Positions 44,901 through 58,122 of a stretch of 64,000 nucleotides of DNA are shown one piece after another. The position numbers were made by a program, and so were the translations under genes. The notes under the pieces were generated by a model, which was not told where the DNA came from, did not search any database, and worked only from the letters and a program-made list of their open reading frames with translations. The first letter of the stretch is position 1, and the number at the start of each line of letters is the position of its first letter. Location: contig PDNA01000152.1 of the NCBI GenBank assembly GCA_002573605.1, forward strand, positions 17,568 through 81,567, in the 5' to 3' direction. This DNA comes from Polytolypa hystricis UAMH7299 (Eukaryota; Ascomycota; Eurotiomycetes; Onygenales).

Positions 44901-45160
44901 GTAAGTTCACGAGATCCAAAGATCGAGCTCTTATCACACGCTCTCTTGTTAAGCATCTTTGGCTTTCAGCGAGGCAGGAAAGTGTGACATCTATCTCAGA
45001 TCTATGGGAATTGTTTCATACCACCTCTAAATATTGCGAAAAAAAATTTCTGTCGCAGCTCGAGGATTCCCTGGTCAAGTCTGGTCTTCTCGTGCCGTGG
45101 GAAGACTGCTGGAATGAATTTAGCTCCTTCAACAGCATAATGGCCGATCAACCTTTTTGA
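41922..45160 (+). CDS. NACHT-domain NLR-like (STAND) protein
   Basis: Fungal STAND NTPase of the kind linked to heterokaryon incompatibility and innate-immunity-like cell death. Exon 1 to 42304 and exon 2 42370-45160 (donor GTACGA, acceptor TTTTCCAG) join in phase to 1057 residues from the Met at 41922. The N-terminal helical domain (LGLACNVMQIISFSHE just before and after this Met; TQDEAKDIQN at the junction) resembles fungal STAND N-terminal/HeLo-type domains. NACHT follows: Walker A GKAGSGKST at residues 277-285, Walker B CIFLDGLDE at 384-392. A DUF7791-like region comes next (SIYLKNFASTLCRKSDGVFLW, LPKGLHELFNDMW). The C-terminus has no ankyrin, WD40 or TPR repeats. The likely native ATG at 41873 is one base out of frame (see findings). 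A 12-bp tandem duplication (44672-44695) encodes MENQVENQV. Confidence 0.82.
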
Positions 45161-45849
45161 GCCTAAGCTTTGCATCGCACAATATACGTGAAGGTCCGAG
45201 AGTGTTTGTGCCGTCAAGCCTCCAAGGGAAAGAAGGACTAATGGAAAACGACCTATGCCTTAGGACTCAATTATGCACGCTGGACATTTATAAGCCTTGA
45301 AAAAGGGTGGTGGGTATTGGGTGCTGGATTACCACGTTGGGCTTCCCTGCCATCCTCATAAACCCGATTAGGCATTTCCAGATCTCCCGTTTTGACCCAC
45401 GAAGCCTAACTTGGTCTGCGCTGCCATGACGCCCGGTCTTTGGGGAAATTAATTGGGCTTTTTATGGGAGGGGATTAAAAAGAGTCATGGGAAGCTTGGT
45501 TGATGCTTTGAATACCTTAACTTACTGTTTTTTGGTCTGCACTGTTAGAATTGATGTTACCCGAGATTCAATAGCCATAAACATCATCGAGCTGACTTCG
45601 TAAATCTGCGCGCTCGGTCTTCGTGAATTTCTCCCAATTGCTCTTTCCACAGCGAGTCCCAACCTTAAAAGTAAAATGGACTGGACTTTATTCACTTCGA
45701 TTTGACAAGTGCACCATCGCCAGAGCTGCATTCTCCTACGCAAGTTATCATCAACCTCAAAATTTCCTTTGAAGATAGCGCGGTGCTTTACAGTGGACTA
45801 AATTGACAAAGCTCCCAAAATTCAATGAGTATTGAAAAACACTAGTAAT
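45161..45849. other. Intergenic region after the NLR gene
   Basis: About 690 bases of normal composition; nothing recognised. Confidence 0.4.
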
Positions 45850-46430
45850 CTCAAATGCCACACACTGACCTTTATTACCAAACAATATATACAAACAGAG
45901 TAAAATAAACAAGAATTTTCATTTAATATCAAAATAAATGACTAAAAATAGATAATAAAATAAAATAAAATATAAAAAATAAAATAAAAAACTTAGTAGA
46001 GTCTGTAGTAATTTTTATAGATTTTTAATTATTATTATATAAAAATATTAAATAAATTTTATATTCTTTATTTAAATAGTAATATATTTTATATAAATTG
46101 TATAGAAATTGATTATTTAAAAATAAGATTAATATATTAATTGCTATAAATTTAAATATTACTTACTTTTAAAGAAATTAATTAAATAGAATTTAGTTAT
46201 TTCTTGAAAAGTTTCAAGAATAGAGATTTAAATTTAATTTGCAGTATTAAATCTCTCTACTATAATTTTACAGATAATATACTAGAAAGAGAGCTTGTAG
46301 ATAAAAAGTTTAATAAATTTCTAATAATACTGGATTTTATACAGAATAACAGCTATTTATATATTATTAATTTTAAATTTTAGAAAAAAAAATATAAATA
46401 TTTATTTTCTGATTTGAAGTAGAATTTCAA
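45850..46430. repeat. AT-rich, RIP-like repeat island
   Basis: An abrupt switch to nearly pure A/T sequence dominated by TA, AAT and TTTA, ending as abruptly at about 46430. Resembles the large block to the right in composition, but I could not match it to the LTR or pol sequence there. Probably a fragment of another mutated transposon. Confidence 0.55.
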
Positions 46431-47047
46431 TTTGCGTCAGTGCGGCCAGTTTTGTGCTCGTGCCCCATGCATTTTAGCGCCATCCTCATCCAGTCTAGCG
46501 CCGCCCGTTCTGGGATACCGCCTCTGCAGGCCGCCGTGATGTCACCTCGCGACTAACTCCCCACGGGGCAGCAGGGATTATTTCGCCAGATCATTGGCCA
46601 CGAAGTATCACCAGCCACTGTTTAGATACAATTTTGGCCCAATAAATGGATGAAAAATAGACTACCGCTCATTGAGACAAACCTCCGGACGAGGGGACAG
46701 CGGGATCGGCCAACGGTCGATCATTCTTTCGATCAGAAGTGGGCTGGGCACGATGACACGAAAAAAAGGAGTTTGGTTCGGGGGAAGTTGTCCCCACCAG
46801 GGAGGACTCGCAAAAATGCTTTTCCGTCACCGGGTTACGGAGAAGGTAGTTATCTTATCAACCAGCTTTCTGTTTTCATCTCCATCAGTCCATTTTCGGT
46901 ACAACACCTTTCTCCTCCATCCTCTTTCGAGAAGAGCACCCGTTGCAACGTCGAGTTAAATTTTTTCCCCTTCTCTTCCTGGTTTGGTTTCTGTGATTTT
47001 AGAAATCGCACCCTTCCCTTTATCTCGACCTCTGCTATTTGGCTGTC
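46431..47047. promoter_or_regulatory. Promoter region of the HNH gene
   Basis: Normal-composition sequence between the AT-rich island and the HNH start codon, with CT-rich tracts just upstream (46870-47040). Confidence 0.4.
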
Positions 47048-48411
47048 ATGGATAACAAGGTCGACCATGACAAGATCGGGCCCGGAGTGGAACTCTGCGA
47101 TCCCGTCCGCTTGGAGCTGTTGAAAGAGCTGCAGGACATTGTGGGTCGAGTTCCTCAGAAGGCTCAGGCTTCTTTCCTCCTCTGCGATCTTCAGTACCTG
47201 CAAGACTTGCGCAAATCGTCTATCAATCCTGTTGTGTTGGAAGCTGTGCAGCGATCCCTTTCCGACTCGAAGGTGGACGAAATTGTGGCAAAATGTTAGT
47301 TTGAGATGCCCTTCCTGAGTTGTTGTCGTGATTGACATATCCATTTTACCTCTGGCAGGGTGTCAATTATCCCGTCCACATTCCATCGCCTCTCCTACCC
47401 GATCCCTCTCGCTATCACACGGTCCTCCGAAACCATCGCCACTTAAACATCTAGCTGTCGCAAACACCAAAACACAGGCTCCGGAAGAGCAAGAGGAGAC
47501 TGAGATTCTGTCTCAACCTTCTAAGCGAAAACGGAACGGCTCTCGGAGTCGAACCTCCTGTTCAAGCGGGAAGAGCAGATCTCAATATGTCAGTGATGAG
47601 GTCAGTTTGCCTTCTTACTCTGTACTGACTGAAGTTATATTCCATTCCTGACAACAGGTTATAGTGTAAGAATCGAGACGCTCACAGATGCGTTGTCACC
47701 AAACTCGCGGGACCGATAGACGCTGCACACATTGTTCCTTTTTCTCTAAACAGAGAGGACCGGCGAGCGAGCTTTTTCAGCTTGCTCAGAACTTTATGGG
47801 CCCAACGTATTGAAAAATGGAAAAGTCTCCTTGATAGCGGGACTGAGTTTGTTGAAAATATGCTCTCTTTTACTCCCACCATCCACCGGTACCACTCAGC
47901 GGGGTTGTTTGGTCTCCAGCCCATCGAAACCTCTTTGGACGGTAAATCACTAAAACTTAAGTTTTACTGGCTCCCGCAACGTGAAACCCCCGGCTATACT
48001 ATGACCGATATCATGGATATCCCAACTCTTCCCGATGATGTCGAGTTGGAAGATATCAAAATCTGCAATGGCAAGGATGGGCACCTCATCAAGTCAGGTG
48101 AGGTCATAGAGCTGACAACATTGGACCCTGAAAATCAACCATTGCCAAATTGGGATCTGCTGGAAATGCAATGGGTACTGCAACGTCTGACAGCACTGAG
48201 GGGAGCTGCAGACTTACCTGACATGGTCCTTGATGGATCTGAAGATCTTGCAAGCTTCAGGTACTCTGAGATGGAGGCAGACAAGATTTTCAATGAAAAG
48301 CTGGGTGGGTGGTGCAAGCAGGGTGTTGATGAGGAGGCTATTGAGGAGGACAGGTCTAGCAAGATCAACAACTGGATCAACACACAGCAGATCCAGCCAC
48401 AGATTATTTGA
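47048..48411 (+). CDS. HNH endonuclease-domain protein, fungal family
   Basis: Three exons: 47048-47294, 47359-47600 and 47665-48411 (donors GTTAGT and GTCAGT; acceptors CTGGCAG and GTTATAG), phases consistent, 411 residues. The N-terminus is a helical region (ELLKELQDIVGRVPQKAQ); the middle is a basic Ser-rich linker (SKRKRNGSRSRTSC). The HNH core starts at residue 164: CKNRDAHRCVVTKL then IDAAHIVPFSLN (His185), followed by FFSLLRTLWAQRIEKWKSLL, GTEFVENMLSFTPTIHRYHS and FGLQPIE, the order seen in fungal HNH_2-type proteins. These are common, poorly characterised fungal genes. Intact despite lying between two RIP-mutated blocks. An alternative acceptor 7 bases upstream would bring in a stop, so 47665 is preferred. 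Confidence 0.85.
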
Positions 48412-49109
48412 TGCTGATTTGTCACATGGTCTACCAGTGCCTACCAAAGGAGACAGTTGCTAGATAATGAAAGGAGTCACTATTGAGAAATACTTTCAGG
48501 CACAAAAACAGTATTTCACTATACCATTAATCCTACAGGTATTAATTACAGGAGAAAAGAAAAAGAGAGCAGAATCCCAAGAAGGTGCTGGCAGCAAGTA
48601 AATTCCCTGGCCCATTTTTTATTTTAGCTCTTTCTTCAGCTAACCTCTGCTGGAAAAATGGAAAGGTCCAAGAGTTTTTGTTCAAAGGAGGTCTGAAAGG
48701 TTATAGGGATGGAACAAATACTCGCAATGACTGGCCTGCTACTCCACCATTTGGTAATGTTTCCTGATCCCTCTTCTCTTCTCGGGAAAGCATGAGGAAG
48801 GCTGATTCATTCTTAGATCCTTGATTCAGGCGGCCTTCTAAAATGGCCGCGGCATGTCCGTGGCGGGCAAGCAGGGCTATTTGTTCTATCAAGGGTGACT
48901 AGGTGATTGGGGACTGAGATGTAAGTGGGTGCCGGTTTCGGATACTTTGGTGGCCGTGGCTGCAGTGAGACTCATCCTGTCTTGCGACCCACCGGCGATG
49001 ATCTGGGCGATTGCGTGGCTGTTGGGCGGGTAGGGGGTGTGCGTGCGTGCATCATCTTTTGACGCCAAGAACTACCAGAAACGGCCGCGCCGGCGCAAAT
49101 CGAAGTTCT
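48412..49109. other. Intergenic region between HNH gene and AT-rich block
   Basis: About 700 bases of normal composition with no recognised gene. The change to AT-rich sequence at about 49110 is sharp. Confidence 0.4.
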
Positions 49110-50243
49110 ATGGAAGTAATACTTCTTTTTATTTATTAATAAAATCTTTTTTATAATTCTAATAGTAAGATTCTTTCTTAAAGTCTTGTCTCCAGTTATT
49201 TTATATATTAAAAGAGTTTTATCTTTATTTTAAGCAGTAATATTAGCCTGACAGGCTATTATAAATTTAGCTATATTCAATTACTGTTATTATTATACTT
49301 TTCTACTAATAAATTCTAGATTCTGAGATTAGTATAATAATCATTATATTTCTAAGATTTATATACTGTAGAAAGAAGATAAAGAATACTGAGAATAAAA
49401 GAAAATATTAATATATATTTTAATTTCTATTAAAGTATCTATAGTATATTTAAAATACTGTTTTTTATTCTTTGTCTTTTTTAATTCTGATCTAATTATA
49501 TTCTGCTTTTAAATTTAATAAAGTAAATTATTTAATTCCTCTAAATCAATCCTGTATTTCTTCAATTAAAAATAATAAATATTAGTTTTTAATTATAATA
49601 CTGTTTAGTTGTTAATAATTTATATACAGTTATAACTTACTATCTTTTTTTAATATAAAAAAAATAGAGTATTTTACTAATAATATTAATAATTTAATAA
49701 ATTTTTTCTTTAAATTTTTATTAATATACTGGTATAATTCCTTTAACTTTTTTTTATTTAGTTAATATATTAATTTATATATTAGCTCTTTTTTTTCTTA
49801 TAATAATATTTTATAATTCTATTTTCTATATTTTAATAAATTCTTAAACAGCTTTTTTTCTTTAAATATTTCTCTATAGTTTCAGTATTCTTTAAATACT
49901 ATATTTCTGATTTTCTTAGATATATTCTAGCTTATTTTCTTGAATAAAATCCTAGCAGTTTTTTTATTTTCAATAATATTTATCTATTTAATTAATTATT
50001 TTTATACTATTTATTTTTAATTATTCAGCTTATTTATTATTGTAGCCTTGTACCTGGTTTCCTATAAACTATAGTTTATTTCTAGTATTAAATCTAGTAC
50101 AAAAGAATATCTATATCTATTTAATTTTATTATTCTTTTCTGCTAGTATATATTAGAGTTGTACAGCTTTAATTAAGGTAGTTTTAAGACTATATTATAA
50201 CTTTTTAAATTAGTTATATTAAAGCTTACAAGTTCTTGATATT
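49110..50243. repeat. AT-rich RIP-like sequence, unassigned
   Basis: About 1.1 kb of extremely AT-rich sequence to the left of the first LTR. It does not align by eye with the 630-bp LTR or the sequenced internal parts, so it may be another mutated element into which element 1 inserted. Confidence 0.5.
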
Positions 50244-50873
50244 TGTTACAGACTAACAGAGACTATTGATTGACAATAATTTAAAAAAGTAGAAATACAG
50301 TGAAATAGAGAAACTAGTAAAACTTAAGAGTTATATAACTGAAAGATTATATAATTTAAAGTAGTAGAACTGGTAGCACTAGTAAAATTGTCTATTAAAT
50401 CTATTAAATTTATAAATAATAGATTTAGTAGTACTGATAGATTTGTCTACCAGATCTACTAGATCTACTAAAGAAATTATTATATATATAAAAAATATAT
50501 TTTTTTTATTCTTAGAAATAAAAGTCTTCTATTTTATATTCAATAACAATATTGATTTTAGACTTATTTTTAATTCTAGATTACTAGCTATAACAGTACT
50601 GCAATTTTATTTTAATATTATATATATTTTATCTTGGTATTTTATTAAGCCTTCTCTAATATATAGTGCAAGGCTGTCCTCTAGCTGGATTACTTTATTT
50701 TATTTAGAGAAATAAATTATTTTCTATTACTACAGTAAATCAAGGCCTACAATACTGGCTTAGAGTAATAAACAAGCTTGGTATATACCAGAGTATATTC
50801 TTTAAAAGTATTACAGATTCTTGAAGTTTAATTAGATTCTGTTTTATTTAATCAGACAAGATACTTTATAATA
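50244..50873 (+). repeat. 5' LTR of element 1, 630 bp
   Basis: Begins TGTTACAGACTAACAG and ends ACTTTATAATA, where the less-mutated copy ends TTTATAACA. The termini TGTTA...TAACA form the usual TG...CA inverted ends. Same length as the LTRs at 58123 and 62738. Confidence 0.88.
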
Positions 50874-53579
50874 CATTGAATATCTATTTTTTAAAGTATT
50901 AATTTAAAGAATATAAAATTATATTAAAAACTTTTAACTATACAAGTTTATAAACTCTTTCAGAATTTTTCAACTATATAAGATTACAGTAAACCTTTTT
51001 ATCTTTCAACTATATAAAATAAAGAATATTTTATTAATTCAGGTAAGTATTACTTTAGCTTAGAAAGAACTAACTAATAGAAAGATATATCTACAGCAGT
51101 TACAGTACAAGTCTTATTAGTTCAGATTTAAAAACTTAAAAACAAGATCAAGAAGCAACAAGAAATAATTAACTAGATATATAAATATACAGTTAATAAT
51201 AAAAATTGAATTACAGTACAGTTTATAGGCTAGAAGAAAAAAAATATTATAGAGAAAGTAAAAATTTAATTTTTTAGTAAAATTAAAAGCAGGCTCAGAT
51301 CTTTTCTAGTATATCTTAAAATCTACTTTCAATTTAATATTAAATTAATAAAGATAGATAAGTATTTAATAGTAGTACAATATTTGCAGAAAGAAGCAGC
51401 AGTATAAATACAATTCTATTTAATAATATAGTTTAGCAGAAAAGATTCCAGAAATCTTATATTTATTAAAATAGAAAAAATCCTGATAATAAAGAATTTC
51501 AGACTGTTTAAAAAAGTATTAATAGTAAATTTTAGAATTACTGATAAAGAAATAACAGTAGTATAGATAATCAGACAAATTTAATAAATAAAAAATATAG
51601 CTAGATATTTAGCAGAATTCCAATAACTAGCTGTAGTATTAAATTAAAATAATAATATATTAGCAGAAGCTGTATACAACAGATTTAAAAAAAAGATCAA
51701 GAATAAAATAACAAGATTGGAGGAATAACTTAATATACTATCTGAAATAATTAAATATACAGTATATATAGATACAAGAATTTGAAAAAAATATTTAAAA
51801 TAAAAAAACTATAAGTAATTTCTAAATTATACTGCAAAATAACAGATATACAGAGAAAACTATAATTTTTATAGATTATAATCTATAGAACTAAATACAA
51901 CTATAAGAAACTAAAACTATAAAAAAAATAGATTATACTAGAAAAAATTATATTTTTTTTACAAGAAACTAGAATACTTTATAAGAAATTACTATAAAAA
52001 ACATAGAAATCAGCTATAAAAAGAGCTAAAAGCAATTATAAAAGAACAATACTACTTTACTACTGATATTAATAGAAATAAATAACAATTTCTATATACA
52101 ACTAGAGCTGAAACTAGTAATATAGAAAATAAGTAGAATAAACTATAAGAAATTATAGTAGAATAGATATTTCAAGAACTAATAGAAACTTGACAAGCAG
52201 AAATTAACAGTAAGGCAGCTAAGCCAACTGAAATAATAAAGATAAAGTATTTATTACCTGACTACTAGAACCTATACTGGAAAGAGTATAAAAAACAATA
52301 AAAGTTAGAAAATCTATAAAAAGATAGTAAAGATTATAACTATTACTGAAAGAAGAAAAACTAGAATATTATAGATCTAGAATATCTATAATATTATAAA
52401 TTTTTTATATTTATATACAATTGTAAGTAGTACAAGAAGATATAGAATAAAAAAATTCAGTAAATTAAAAATAATTTAATCTACTACTATTATAGACTGT
52501 ATAGATATAATATAAAAAATTGTAAGTAATATAATAAAATTAAAGTATAGAAAGATATTTAAGAAATACTGAAATAGCCTAGTTTATAGGACAAAATAAA
52601 TATTGAATATCTACAGTATAAAGAAATATATTAATTATTCTGTTATACAGATAGCTGTTTATTCTATTAAAAAGTAAAAAATAACCAGTACTATTCAGAT
52701 CTACTGAAACAGTTAAAAATAATTTAAATAAAAAAATTATAGCTAGAAAAATATATAATCTTAAATTTTAATAAAAATAAAAATACAGAGTTGCTGTAGA
52801 AGAAGATTATAGATTATATTTATTATAAAATAAATTAGAAAATAATTAATTATTACAATATTAAATTAAAAAACAATAATAAATACAGGATCAGAGTACT
52901 AACTTAATTATTATATTAAATAAATAATTGCAGAATATACTGCAAAGAAAAATAAATAAATAAATACTTTCTACAGCTACTATAGAAAGTATAGATTAGT
53001 AATAAAAGCTATTCTAGAAAATTAACTTTTATACTAAAAGAATAAATAAATTATTTATTATATAATATTAATTATCTATAATATACAGAAATACCTTGAG
53101 TATACTGTACAGAAATATACAGAAAGCTAGAGTACAATATATACAAAATTAATTATATATAAAGATTAGCAGAGTTAATAGAATACTAGAAAGAAAAATA
53201 ATATTATTAATATAATAAAAGTACTAAGTTATAAATATATTATAAAACTTGATATAAGAAAATACAGGCTAAAATAATAACTATAGATCTATAGTAAAAC
53301 AAAGTCAAGATACTATAAAATAAATTAGAAGAAAATAAATTCAGAGTATTTAAAATTTAAAAAAAACTAGTCAAGTAATAAATAACAGTATTTAAACAAA
53401 TTTTAAAAAATTTATTATAGAAATCAAGATAGAAGACTGATATTTTACAATTATAAATAAAAAATAACAGTATTACTATAAATAAGTGCCTGTAAGCAAT
53501 ATAATAGAACAGTTATTAATTAATATAAATTAAAACAGCTATTTAGCAGTTACTGTAATCTTGAAAGAATACTGTATAT

Positions 53580-56500
53580 ATATCTTAATTAATTTAAAGG
53601 CAACTGGAATTCTTATAGATAGAAGTTTTATAAAAAGAACTAAACTATTAATAGAATTAAAAGAATAACTGTATTAACTGAATAGATTAAACAAAATTTA
53701 ACTAGACTTTATATAATAGAAAATATATCTAGAATTATTAATAATACAGAAATATTAAAAGCTTGTAAATTTTAATATAATCAATTTAGAAAATTATAAT
53801 ATTGTCTTAGAACTGCTCTGATTAAAGTTATATAACTTTGATATATACTGGCAGGAGAAAATAATAAAGCTAAATAGATATAAATATTTTCCAGTACCAG
53901 ATTCAATACTGAAAATAATTTACAGTTTATAGAAAACTGAATATAAAATTACAGTAATAAATAAACTGAGTAATTAAAAACAGATAGTATAAAAATAATT
54001 GATTAAATAGATAAATACTATTAAATATAAAAAAACTGCTAGAACCTTACTTAGAAAAATAAACTGAAATATATTTAAAAAAGTTAGAAAAATAGTATTC
54101 AAGAAATACTGGAACTATAGAAAAATATTTAAAAAGAAAAAGCTGTTTAGAAGTTTACTAAAATATAGAAAATAGAATTATAAAATACTATTACTGAAAG
54201 AAAAAAAGCTGATATACAAATTAATATATTAACTGAATAAAAAAAAGCTAAAAAAATTATATTAATATATTAATAAAAATCTAGAGAAAGAATTTATCAG
54301 ATTATTAATATTACTAATAAAATACTTTATTATTTTTATATTAAAAAAGAATAGCAAGTTATAACTATATATAGATTATTAATAATTAAATAGTATTATA
54401 ATTAAAAATTAATATCTGTTACTATTAATTGAAGAAATATAAAATTGATTTCAAGAAACTAAATAGTTTATTTTATTGAATTTAAAAGCAGAATACAATT
54501 AAATCAGAATTAAAGAAGACAAGAAATAGAAAACAGTATTTTAAATATACTATAAATACTTTAAATACTTGATTATACTGTTTAAATTAATTAATACACC
54601 AGCAATATTTCAAGCAATAATTAACAAGCTTTTTTATAAATTTTTAAACAACTTTGTAGTTGTATAACTGGATAATATCTTGATCTTTACTGATAGTATA
54701 AAAATAGAATATACTGAGAAAGTGAAAATAATATTCAACAGATTAAAAGAGAAAAATATACTATTAAAGTCAGAAAAATATAAATTCTCTAAGAAGAAAA
54801 TTAAGTTTCTAGAATATATTGTTACTATAAAAAGTATATAGATAGATCTGGCAAAGATCTAAGTAATAGAAAAATAGCTGATACTGAAAACTGTAATTAA
54901 AATTCAGATATTATATAGATTTGTAAATTACTATTAACAGTTTATAGAAAGATTTTCAAATCTAATAAAATTTCTTATATTTCTTTTTAAGAAGAATATC
55001 AAGTTTCAGTAGAAAGAATAACAGCAGAAAGTATTTAAAGCTATTAAAAAAGCTTTTTAAAAAGAAAAAATATAAATATATTTTAACTCTAAGAAATCTG
55101 CAATTATAGATATAGATATATTAAATTATATAATAGAAACAAGATTACAGCAAGAGAATAATTAAGAAAGAAAAAAATTAATTACTTATTATACAAGATT
55201 AATAATACTAGCTGAATAAAATTACAATATTTATAATAAAGAATTACTTGCAATAGTAGCAGTACTGAAAAAATAGCAAGTATATTTAAAAAATATAAAT
55301 TATTAGATAATTATAATTTCAGACTATTATAATCTTCAATACTTTATAATTATAAAGAAGTTAATATAATATCAAGCTTATTAATTAAAAACTTTAGCAG
55401 TTTATAATTTTAAAATACAGTATTATAAAAGAAAGAATAATACTTGAACAGATATATTAAATAGACAGTTAAACTTGATAACAGTTTATAAGAAAAAACA
55501 AGTACTTTTTAAAACTGCAGAAGATATAAATACTCTAGTTTTTAATTATCAGACTTTAAAAACTATATAATTAATTATTATATTAGTAGAGCTTGAAGAC
55601 AAATTATAAATTCAGATACAGAACAATTCTACTGTATTAAAAATTAAATATAAAGATAAGTTTAAAAATAGCAATAGATTGCTATTATATAAAGAACTGA
55701 TTTATATTCTATTAAAATTAAAAAATAGAATTCTGCAAGAAAATTATAACAATCTAATAATAGAATACTTTAGAGTTGAAAAAACCCAGGAGAAAATTTC
55801 AAGAAACTATTATTAATTAAAATTATAGATATCAGTCAGAAATTATATATAAAACTGTAATTTTATATAAAATAAAATAAATTAATATAAAAAATATAGC
55901 TTATTACAGCTAATACTTTATTTATAAGTACTATAAAAATTAATAGCAATAAATTTTATTATAAAGTTATTGAAATTTAAGAAACTATAAATAGAAATAA
56001 AGTATAACTCTATTTTAACAGTTATAAATTGATTAACTAAATATATATACTTTTTACTGTTTATTAAAAAAATATCAATACTAGAAATAGTATATATACT
56101 ATTATAGAATATATTTACAAATTATAAATTACTTAAAAAGATTATTTTAAACAGAGATTTAAAGTTTATAGAATAGTTCTGAAAAATATTTACAGTATAT
56201 TTAAATATAAAATACTAGACTACAATAGTATACTATCTACAGGCAGATAAATTAGTAAAAAGATTAAATTAGACAGTAAAGCAATACTTATAGAATTATA
56301 TAAATAATTAATAAAATAACTGAGTTTTATTATTACTGATAGTACAGATTATCTATAACAGTTTAAAATATATAATAACAGAATATATACTATATTTTGT
56401 AAATTATAAATAAGAACTAAATATTCTATAAATACTGTAATACACAGAAATAAAAGTATATTTAGAAGAAATAAAAGCTCAAAAATTTTGAAAATTATAT

Positions 56501-56985
56501 AAATAACTGTAATTAAACTTGGAATTCTACAGTAAACAGATAAAATATTACTATAATAAGAAATACTAGAAAGCACTAGTTTTTAAAGAGAGAGAGAAAA
56601 TATATCTTTTATAAAAAAATATAAAAATAAAGCAACTAAGTAACAAACTTAACTATTAAAAACTTGAATTTTTCAAAGTTTTAAAATAAATTAAACCAGT
56701 TATATATAAACTTATTTTACTGAAAAATATACAGATATATTTAATTTTTTATATCTTACTAATTAAAAAAGCACTTTAGAATACCAGATAATATTTACCT
56801 GAAGTCAAGAATAAAGAATTAAATAAATATAAAGTTAAAGAAATTCTAAGAAATACAGTATTAAAGAAAAAATAATACTATTTTATAAAATAGAAAAAAT
56901 ATCTACAGTTGGATAATACTTGAAAATCTGTTAAGAATTTAAAAAATACTTAGAAAGTATTACAGCACTATTAAAAGCTATAAAG
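53580..56985 (+). pseudogene. Decayed pol polyprotein of element 1 (PR-RT-RH-IN-chromodomain)
   Basis: Reading through stops: RT block with TPAIFQAIINKLFYKFLNN and the catalytic box now LDNILIFTD instead of YLDD (54590-54720). RNase H block SAIIDIDILNYIIETRLQQ (about 55093-55150). Integrase core with VINxLTKYIYFLLF and NRDLKFIE (about 55930-56340). A chromodomain follows (KVKEILRNTVLKKK ... QLDNT ... NLKN ... KVLQHY; 56825-56973). A C-terminal chromodomain places the element among the chromoviruses (Tf1/MAGGY-like group). Stops mostly replace Trp, Gln and Arg codons, as expected for RIP. Confidence 0.8.
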
Positions 56986-57615
56986 TTGAAATTAAAAGAA
57001 GAAAGAATATTATTAATAATAGTTAATAGAGTTTACAGTTTATCTATAACTATAATCTTGATCTATTTTCTTTTATTTTTCTTCTTCTCTAACTTTTCTA
57101 ACTTTTCAAAAATTTGTATATTAGATTGAATAAATTTGCCAGTTTTTATATTTAAAAACTGTTTCTGTTTTTTAAGACAGTTTAATCAGTTTATAGCAAT
57201 AGAAAGCTGAGAAAAAAAATAATAAAATTCCTTGTAAGCAAGTTCTTTATTTAATTTAATTTTATTACAGATACAGTGCAGTTTGAATTATTTAGATTAA
57301 AGAATAAATTTTCTTTTTAAAATATATAATTTATTTAATTAAATATATTTACTATAATATTTATTGCTTTCAAAGATAATACAAGGCATTTTCCTTTGTT
57401 TATAACAATAGTATAGAGAAGATATAATAAAGCCTGTATACTTGATATTAGCAGCTCAAGCTTGGTTTTTAGCAATACAGCTAGGTACTATAGTTGAAAT
57501 ATCCCAGGAAATATTTACAAGAAAAAGAAGAAAGAACAATCAAAAGTAAAAACAGTGCAGAATATAAAAAAAGAAACAGATTACTGAAACAGCTTATTAA
57601 AAAGAAAGAAAATAA

Positions 57616-58122
57616 TATTATAGATTAATAAAAACTATTAATTAATAATAATTCAGAAAAATAGAAGTACAGTAGAACAAAGAAACTAGTAAAATTTAAA
57701 AGTTATATAACTGAAAGATTATATAATCTAAAATAGTAGAACTAGTAGTATTAATAGAATTATCTATAAAATCTATTAAATTTATAAATAATAGATTTAA
57801 TAGTATTAGTAAATTTATCTATCAGATCTACCAGATCTATTAAAGAAATTATTATATATATAAAAAATATATTTCTCTTACCTTTAGAAATAGAAGTTTT
57901 TTACTTTGTATTTAATAATAATACTGATTTTAAATTTATTTTTAATTCTAGATTACTAGCTATAACAGTACTGTAATTTTATTTTAATATTATATATACT
58001 TTATCTTAGTATTCTATTAGACCTTTTTTGATATACAGTGCAAGGCTGTCTTTTAACTGAATTACTTTATTTTATTTAAAAAAGTAGATTATTTTTTATT
58101 ACTACAGTAAGCTAAGGCCTAC
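57616..58122 (+). repeat. 3' LTR of element 1, truncated
   Basis: First 507 bp of the LTR (mutated start TATTATAGATTAA). It breaks off after GGCCTAC, where the next LTR begins with TGTTACAG. The missing 3' piece should lie on the far side of elements 2 and 3. Confidence 0.82.

Larger units (their letters stand above)
50244..58122 (+). mobile_element. Ty3/gypsy chromovirus, RIP-mutated (element 1)
   Basis: LTR retrotransposon on the plus strand: 5' LTR 50244-50873, internal 50874-57615 (6.74 kb), 3' LTR from 57616, cut at 58122 by insertion of element 2. A complete copy would be about 8.0 kb. All reading frames are destroyed by stops, yet pol order is readable: protease-like ATGILID (about 53600), reverse transcriptase (54370-54720), RNase H, integrase, chromodomain. 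The base composition and its comparison with elements 2 and 3 point to massive C-to-T/G-to-A change. Confidence 0.88.

Noticed and set aside
46650..47123. 157-codon plus-strand frame before the HNH gene
   Set aside because: Overlaps the HNH start in another frame; no family features. The HNH three-exon model explains the coding signal.
56349..56576. 75-codon minus-strand hydrophobic frame
   Set aside because: Lies antisense in the mutated integrase region; Leu/Ile/Tyr-rich translation is the product of AT-rich sequence.
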